The notes beneath the pieces were generated by a model. The model ran no database searches. It worked only from the letters and a program-made list of their open reading frames with translations, and was not told where the DNA came from. 8,659 nt of DNA, from assembly GCA_017481185.1 (NCBI GenBank), contig JAFUPO010000133.1:1-8659 (forward strand), read 5' to 3'. A program made the translations under genes and the position numbers. Position 1 is the stretch's first letter. The number at the start of each line of letters is the position of its first letter. Positions 5,405-8,659 of this stretch are shown piece by piece. This DNA comes from Clostridia bacterium. Lineage in GTDB: Bacteria > Bacillota_A > Clostridia > Christensenellales > Aristaeellaceae.

Positions 5405-5647
5405 ATGACGACTAAAGAAGCGGTTGCACAGCGCATCCTGGCTCTTTGCAGGGAACGGAATTTGGCGGTCAATGCTCTGGCGAATCTCTGCGGCGTTGCT
5501 CCCTCCACGATTTACAGTATGCTCAATGAAAAAAGCCAGAATCCCGGCGTGGTCTCCTTGAAAAAGCTCTGCGACGGGCTGGAGATCAGCCTGCGCGAAT
5601 TCTTCGATGACGAACTGTTTGAGGATTTGGAGCAGGAAATTCAATAA
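5405..5647 (+). CDS. Small XRE/Cro-type helix-turn-helix regulator
   Basis: 80 residues, essentially one HTH_3 domain (about 6-68): AVAQRILALCRERNLAVNALANLCGV, the recognition helix region APSTIYSMLNEKSQNPGVVSLKKLCDGLEISLREFF, and a short acidic tail (DDELFEDLEQEIQ). The PGVVSLKKLCDGL block is typical of this family. ATG 5405 was preferred because AGGAGGG (5392-5398) lies 6 bases before it, whereas ATG 5399 directly abuts that site. The gene is monocistronic or heads a unit with the lipoprotein downstream, with a repeat-rich upstream region suited to autorepression. Target genes are unknown. Confidence 0.88.
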   Translation: MTTKEAVAQRILALCRERNLAVNALANLCGVAPSTIYSMLNEKSQNPGVVSLKKLCDGLEISLREFFDDELFEDLEQEIQ

Positions 5648-5683
5648 AATGTCTTACTTGTAAATTCTTTTAATTCCATACAC

Positions 5684-5728
5684 AAATCGCCCCCTTTTAG
5701 CGTCTATTGAGTAAAGGAGGCGATTTTT
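5684..5728 (+). terminator. Terminator-like hairpin that contains the next gene's ribosome site
   Basis: The 14-base arm at 5684-5697 pairs with 5713-5726 at 13 positions (one C-A mismatch) around a 15-base loop, followed by TTTTT (5724-5728). It has the form of an intrinsic terminator for the XRE gene. The right arm is also the Shine-Dalgarno AAAGGAGG (5713-5720) of the lipoprotein gene starting at 5730. It can therefore end transcription or hide the ribosome site; which happens cannot be read from sequence. Confidence 0.75.
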
Positions 5729-5729
5729 G

Positions 5730-5861
5730 ATGCTGGACCGAAATCTTTCATTGCTGTTTGCCCTTTTGATCTCCGCTGCGTTTTTGCTGGCCGGGTGCCA
5801 GATGGCCCCTACGGTGGACCGGGTGAACCCGGTGGCCTCCTATGTGCGGACGGTTGAATAA
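5730..5861 (+). CDS. 43-residue predicted lipoprotein
   Basis: ATG 5730 follows GGAGG (5716-5720) by 9 bases and the frame ends at TAA 5859-5861. The product has a short N-terminus (MLDRN), a hydrophobic core (LSLLFALLISAAFLL, 6-20) and a lipobox LLAGC with the lipidated cysteine at 23. This predicts processing by signal peptidase II and anchoring to the outer face of the cytoplasmic membrane. The mature peptide is only about 21 residues (CQMAPTVDRVNPVASYVRTVE). It resembles very small lipoproteins in general size and layout only; I do not recognise the family. There is no RR motif, so it is not a Tat substrate. The last codons overlap the exonuclease promoter. The strong ribosome site and complete lipobox make it a credible gene despite its length. 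Confidence 0.72.
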   Translation: MLDRNLSLLFALLISAAFLLAGCQMAPTVDRVNPVASYVRTVE

Positions 5862-5882
5862 AGGCGGTCCCTGTGCTACAAT
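5854..5882 (+). promoter_or_regulatory. Promoter of the exonuclease III gene
   Basis: TTGAAT (5854-5859) and TACAAT (5877-5882) are spaced 17 bases apart, with an extended -10 TGC just before TACAAT. It overlaps the last codons of the lipoprotein gene. A perfect 7-base inverted repeat CCTGTGC (5870-5876) / GCACAGG (5887-5893) flanks the -10 and runs into the ribosome site AGGAGG (5891-5896). Confidence 0.8.
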
Positions 5883-5904
5883 CAGGGCACAGGAGGCGAA
5901 CCAA

Positions 5905-6666
5905 ATGAAATTTATTTCGTGGAATGTCAACGGCCTGCGCGCCTGCCTGGGCAAGGGCTTTATGGATTATTTCAACGCCCAGCAGGGGGACTTTTTCTGT
6001 TTGCAGGAAACCAAATTGCAGCCCGGCCAGGTCGATCTGGATCTGCCCGGCTATCATCAGTACTGGAACAGCGCTGAAAAAAAAGGCTACTCCGGCACGG
6101 CTATCTTTGCCAAAGAGGAGCCCTTAAGCGTGGCCTATGGCATCGGCATTGAGGCCCATGACCATGAGGGCCGGGTGATCACTCTGGAATACCCGGATTT
6201 TTACCTCGTTACCTGCTACACCCCCAACAGCCAAAGGGAATTGGCCCGGCTGGACTACCGGATGCAGTGGGAGGACGCTTTCAGAGATTACCTGTGCAGG
6301 CTGGATGAAAAAAAGCCGGTGATCCTCTGCGGCGATCTGAACGTGGCTCATGAAGACATTGATCTTAAAAATCCCCAGGCCAACCGGCAGAACGCGGGGT
6401 TCACCCGGGAGGAGCGGGATAAATTTACCCAGCTTTTGGATCGGGGCTTTACGGATACCTTCCGCCTCCTGCACCCGGATGAAGGGGAGCGCTACTCCTG
6501 GTGGAGCTATATGTTCCGCAGCCGGGACAGGAACGCGGGCTGGCGCATCGACTATTTTGTGGTGAGCCAGCGGCTTAACGACCAGGTGAAGCTGGCCGAT
6601 ATTCACGACCAGGTGTTCGGCAGCGATCATTGCCCTGTGGTTTTAGAGTTAAGAGTGAAGAACTAA
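5905..6666 (+). CDS. xth: Exodeoxyribonuclease III (AP endonuclease)
   Basis: 253 residues, normal length for the Xth/ExoA family of the exonuclease-endonuclease-phosphatase fold. It cuts DNA at abasic sites and removes 3' blocking groups in base excision repair in the cytoplasm. Visible active-site blocks are SWNVNG (N7), QETK (E35), CYTPN (Y105), GDLNVAHEDIDLKNP (D144, N146), WRIDYF (214-219) and SDHCP (D241, H242). ATG 5905 is 8 bases after AGGAGG (5891-5896). It has its own promoter. The last codons and the stop lie in two copies of an 11-base repeat (from 6650), so the C-terminus (LRVKN) may have been altered by that repeat. No terminator with a T-run follows; the next block is hairpin-rich. 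Confidence 0.96.
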   Translation: MKFISWNVNGLRACLGKGFMDYFNAQQGDFFCLQETKLQPGQVDLDLPGYHQYWNSAEKKGYSGTAIFAKEEPLSVAYGIGIEAHDHEGRVITLEYPDFYLVTCYTPNSQRELARLDYRMQWEDAFRDYLCRLDEKKPVILCGDLNVAHEDIDLKNPQANRQNAGFTREERDKFTQLLDRGFTDTFRLLHPDEGERYSWWSYMFRSRDRNAGWRIDYFVVSQRLNDQVKLADIHDQVFGSDHCPVVLELRVKN

Positions 6667-6674
6667 GAGTGAAG
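6650..6674 (+). repeat. Two direct copies of TAAGAGTGAAG spanning the exonuclease stop
   Basis: Identical 11-base copies at 6650-6660 and 6664-6674 (period 14). The first lies within the last coding codons and the second supplies the TAA stop (6664-6666). This simple repeat resembles short dispersed repeats between genes in some Firmicutes, which is recollection rather than a search result. Confidence 0.75.
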
Positions 6675-6693
6675 CGTTTTAGTTTCTTACCTC

Positions 6694-6803
6694 CACCCGG
6701 AAGGGACTTGAACGAAGCGTATTGCCCCTTCGGGTGCTGCCTCCAGGCGCAGCCTGGCACCCGGAAGCAACTCAAACGAAGCACACTGTCCCTTCGGGAG
6801 CTG
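6694..6803. repeat. 46-base imperfect direct repeat pair, period 64
   Basis: Copies at 6694-6739 and 6758-6803 match at 37 of 46 positions and share the ends CACCCGGAAG and CCCTTCGGG. The first copy can itself fold: CACCCGGAAGGG (6694-6705) pairs with CCCTTCGGGTG (6726-6736) with a single-base bulge. The 18 bases between the copies hold a perfect hairpin CCAGGC-GCA-GCCTGG (6743-6757). Confidence 0.8.
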
Positions 6804-6807
6804 GGTT

Positions 6808-6842
6808 CAGGGGCTCAGCCCCTGGCAGGCAAGGGGCTTGCC
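6808..6842. repeat. Two adjacent GC-rich hairpins
   Basis: CAGGGGC-TCA-GCCCCTG (6808-6824) and GGCAAG-GGG-CTTGCC (6828-6842) are both perfect, with 3-base loops. Neither is followed by a T-run, so they are not standard terminators. With the 46-base repeats they form a non-coding repetitive block between two plus-strand genes. Confidence 0.75.
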
Positions 6843-6867
6843 CTGGGATATACATATCGTGTATAAT
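6838..6867 (+). promoter_or_regulatory. Promoter of the DUF362 gene
   Basis: TTGCCC (6838-6843) and a perfect TATAAT (6862-6867) with an 18-base spacer, 30 bases before the ATG at 6898. The -35 hexamer lies in the right arm of the hairpin at 6828-6842. Confidence 0.68.
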
Positions 6868-6897
6868 AGATGCAACACGCATAAAGGAGACTGCATC

Positions 6898-8028
6898 ATG
6901 GAAAAGTCCAAGGTATATTTTACGGATTTCCGCACCGTGGCCAACGGGGAGGGCCTGGCGATCAAATTAAAGAAGCTTTTGAAGAAGGCCGGTATCGGTC
7001 AGATTGATATGGAAGGCAAGTTCGTGGCCATCAAGATGCATTTCGGCGAGATGGGCAACCTGTCGTTTCTCAGGCCCAACTATGCCAAGGCGGTGGCTGA
7101 CCTGGTGCGGGAGATGGGCGGCAAGCCTTTCCTTACCGACTGCAACACCCTGTATGTGGGCAGCCGCAAAAACGCCCTGGAGCATCTCTACTGCGCCTGG
7201 GAAAACGGCTTCACGCCCCTTTCCGCAGGGTGCCCCATTCTCATTGCCGACGGCCTCAAGGGTACCGACGAGGTGGAGGTGCCGGTGGTGGGCGGCGAGT
7301 ATGTGAAAAACGCCAAGATCGGCCGGGCGGTGATGGATGCTGACATCTTTATCAGCCTCAACCACTTCAAGGGCCACGAGTCCACGGGCTTTGGCGGGGC
7401 CATCAAGAACATCGGCATGGGCTGCGGCTCCCGGGCGGGCAAGATGGAGCAGCACTGCTCCGGCATCGCCATCATTGAGGAGGAGTTGTGCAAGGGCTGC
7501 AAGCTGTGCCAGAAGCAGTGCGCCAACAATGGCCTGGTCTTTGATGAAGCCACCCGCAAAATGAAGGTGGATGAAAACAACTGCGTGGGCTGCGGCCGCT
7601 GCCTGGGAGCCTGCAACTTCGACGCCATCTCCTTCAAGGATGACATGGCCGCCGATACCTTGAACCGCCGCATGGCTGAGTATGCTAAGGCCGTGGTGGA
7701 TGGGCGGCCCCACTTCCACGCCTCCTTGGTGATGGACATCTCCCCCAACTGCGACTGCCACTGCGAAAACGACGCGCCCATCCTGCCGGATGTGGGTATG
7801 TTCGCTTCCTTTGACCCTGTGGCCCTGGATCAGGCCTGCGCCGACGCCTGCCTGAAGCTGGAGCCCATGCCCAACAGCCAGCTGAGCGACAATATGAAGA
7901 AGCCTGGCTTCCACGATTATCATGACCACTTCCGCAACTCTACCCCCGAATCCCGCTGGGAGAGCTGCCTGGAGCAGGCAGAAAAGATCGGCCTGGGCAG
8001 CCGGGCCTATGAAATCATGAAGATGTAA
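6898..8028 (+). CDS. DUF362 iron-sulfur protein with a 2x[4Fe-4S] ferredoxin insert
   Basis: 376 residues from ATG 6898, preceded by AAAGGAGA; the frame is open upstream but has no ribosome site there. The N-terminal half (about 1-180) is the DUF362 fold, with KMHFGEMGN (46-54), a possible ligand-binding stretch NHFKGHESTGFGGAIKNIGMGCG (155-177) and GKMEQHC. A ferredoxin-type domain follows: C198/C201/C204/C208 and C229/C232/C235/C239, two CxxCxxCxxxC motifs for two 4Fe-4S clusters. The C-terminal part resumes the DUF362 fold, with CDCHC (285-289) and ASFDPVALDQAC (303-314). Likely a cytosolic redox protein; the substrate is unknown. It is monocistronic, with its own promoter and terminator. 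Family assignment is strong, function open. Confidence 0.92.
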   Translation: MEKSKVYFTDFRTVANGEGLAIKLKKLLKKAGIGQIDMEGKFVAIKMHFGEMGNLSFLRPNYAKAVADLVREMGGKPFLTDCNTLYVGSRKNALEHLYCAWENGFTPLSAGCPILIADGLKGTDEVEVPVVGGEYVKNAKIGRAVMDADIFISLNHFKGHESTGFGGAIKNIGMGCGSRAGKMEQHCSGIAIIEEELCKGCKLCQKQCANNGLVFDEATRKMKVDENNCVGCGRCLGACNFDAISFKDDMAADTLNRRMAEYAKAVVDGRPHFHASLVMDISPNCDCHCENDAPILPDVGMFASFDPVALDQACADACLKLEPMPNSQLSDNMKKPGFHDYHDHFRNSTPESRWESCLEQAEKIGLGSRAYEIMKM

Positions 8029-8043
8029 TCAAGGCGTAAGCAA

Positions 8044-8073
8044 AAAAACACCTGCCTATTGGCAGGTGTTTTT
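8044..8073 (+). terminator. Bidirectional terminator between the DUF362 and kdgK genes
   Basis: AAAAACACCTGCC (8044-8056) pairs perfectly with GGCAGGTGTTTTT (8061-8073) around loop TATT. Both strands end in a T-run, so it serves both convergent genes. Confidence 0.94.
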
Positions 8074-8083
8074 GATTGGTTTG

Positions 8084-8659
8084 TTAGCGCTGCACGCGGC
8101 CGGTGCCGGAGCCCTTCATGAGGGATTCTACCTCGGACACGGAAACGCGGTTGTAGTCGCCGTTGATGGTGTGCTTCAGGCAGGAAGCGGCCACGGCGAA
8201 CTCCAGGGCCTGCTGCTCGTCGCCGTAGGTGTTGAGGCCATAGATGAGGCCGCCGCCGAAGGAGTCGCCGCCGCCCACCCGGTCAACGATGTTGGTGATG
8301 GAATACTTGCGGGACAGGAAGAAGTCCTTGCCGTTGTACAGGCAGGCGCTCCAGTCGTTGTGGTTGGCAGACTTGCTTTCACGCAGGGTGATGGCCACCC
8401 GCTTGATGTTGGGGAAGGTGGCCATGGCCAGGGCAGCGATGGCCTTGTAGTTTTCGATGTTCAGTTCGCCCTCTTCAACGGCAGCCTGGGATTCAGCCTT
8501 GAGGCCCAGAGACTTCTGAAAGTCTTCCTCGTTAGCGATCACGGTGTCCACATACTTGACCAGCTCGGTCATGACTTCCTTGGCGTCCTTGCCGTACTTC
8601 CACAGGTTCTTGCGGTAGTTCAGGTCGCAGGAAACGTGCAGGCCCATTTCCTTGGCAGC
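8084..8659 (-). CDS. kdgK: PfkB-family sugar kinase, probably 2-keto-3-deoxygluconate kinase (partial)
   Basis: The C-terminal 191 residues are present; the N-terminus lies beyond the right edge of the window, and the Met at 8647 is internal. The fragment carries [31 protein letters not shown] and the PfkB catalytic signature [17 protein letters not shown], with GGGD in place of the usual GAGD and the catalytic Asp present. This combination is typical of KDG kinases, which phosphorylate 2-dehydro-3-deoxy-D-gluconate with ATP in uronate breakdown. Fructokinase is a less likely alternative. An insertion rich in Glu and Ala (about 8455-8490) is normal for this group. The gene is convergent with the DUF362 gene and shares its terminator; any uronate operon partners would lie to the right. 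Confidence 0.88.
   Translation of the reverse strand, partial: AAKEMGLHVSCDLNYRKNLWKYGKDAKEVMTELVKYVDTVIANEEDFQKSLGLKAESQAAVEEGELNIENYKAIAALAMATFPNIKRVAITLRESKSANHNDWSACLYNGKDFFLSRKYSITNIVDRVGGGDSFGGGLIYGLNTYGDEQQALEFAVAASCLKHTINGDYNRVSVSEVESLMKGSGTGRVQR

Noticed and set aside
6694..6803. Two similar repeat units that could suggest a CRISPR array
   Set aside because: Only two units, 80 percent alike, separated by 18 bases that form a hairpin; no cas genes nearby.
6630..6866. 78-codon open frame over the repeat block
   Set aside because: It is made of the translated repeats (RVKSEELRVK and similar), starts inside xth in another frame and has no ribosome site.
6967..7929. 320-codon open frame on the minus strand opposite the DUF362 gene
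   Set aside because: It mirrors codon use of a well-supported iron-sulfur gene on the plus strand; the product is low-complexity His/Ala/Gly/Val with no domain.

Overview
The window reads as chromosomal DNA of a GC-rich anaerobic Firmicute, most likely a gut-type clostridium. This rests on strong AGGAGG-type ribosome binding sites, a CCA-encoding tRNA-Ser, an HPr-family protein, a MobB-like/ACT-MBL gene pair, a 2x[4Fe-4S] DUF362 protein and GC-rich hairpin repeats between genes. The family-level placement is inference. Almost every transcription unit has a readable promoter or terminator. No phage, transposase, integrase or CRISPR array is visible.

Layout. 14-513 (minus): tRNA-Ser(CGA) and a degenerate HPr-like gene, each with a clear promoter. 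646-949 (plus): a small conserved-looking protein cut by an in-frame TAA, with the rest of its reading frame intact behind the stop. 962-2319: a three-gene twin-arginine translocase operon (TatB-like, TatA, TatC) with a near-consensus promoter and a terminator shared with the convergent gene behind it. 2336-5133: a THEP1-like NTPase (minus) divergent from a two-gene operon made of a MobB-like P-loop protein and a protein with two ACT domains fused to a metallo-beta-lactamase domain. 5134-5861: an intergenic stretch ending in a dense set of palindromes and direct repeats, a small XRE regulator, then a 43-residue lipoprotein whose ribosome binding site lies in the arm of a terminator-like hairpin. 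5854-6666: exonuclease III with its own promoter. 6650-6842: a repeat- and hairpin-rich block. 6838-8073: a DUF362 iron-sulfur protein ending at a terminator shared with a convergent 2-keto-3-deoxygluconate kinase (partial), which runs off the right edge.

Most genes are housekeeping or conserved accessory genes in separate units. The least ordinary parts are the ACT-ACT-MBL fusion with its MobB-like partner, the XRE/mini-lipoprotein locus with its structured leader, the nonsense-interrupted small gene, the TatC lacking its usual N-terminal glutamate, and the repeat block that touches the end of the exonuclease gene and supplies the -35 of the next promoter. No complete new defence or mobile system can be claimed from the sequence alone.
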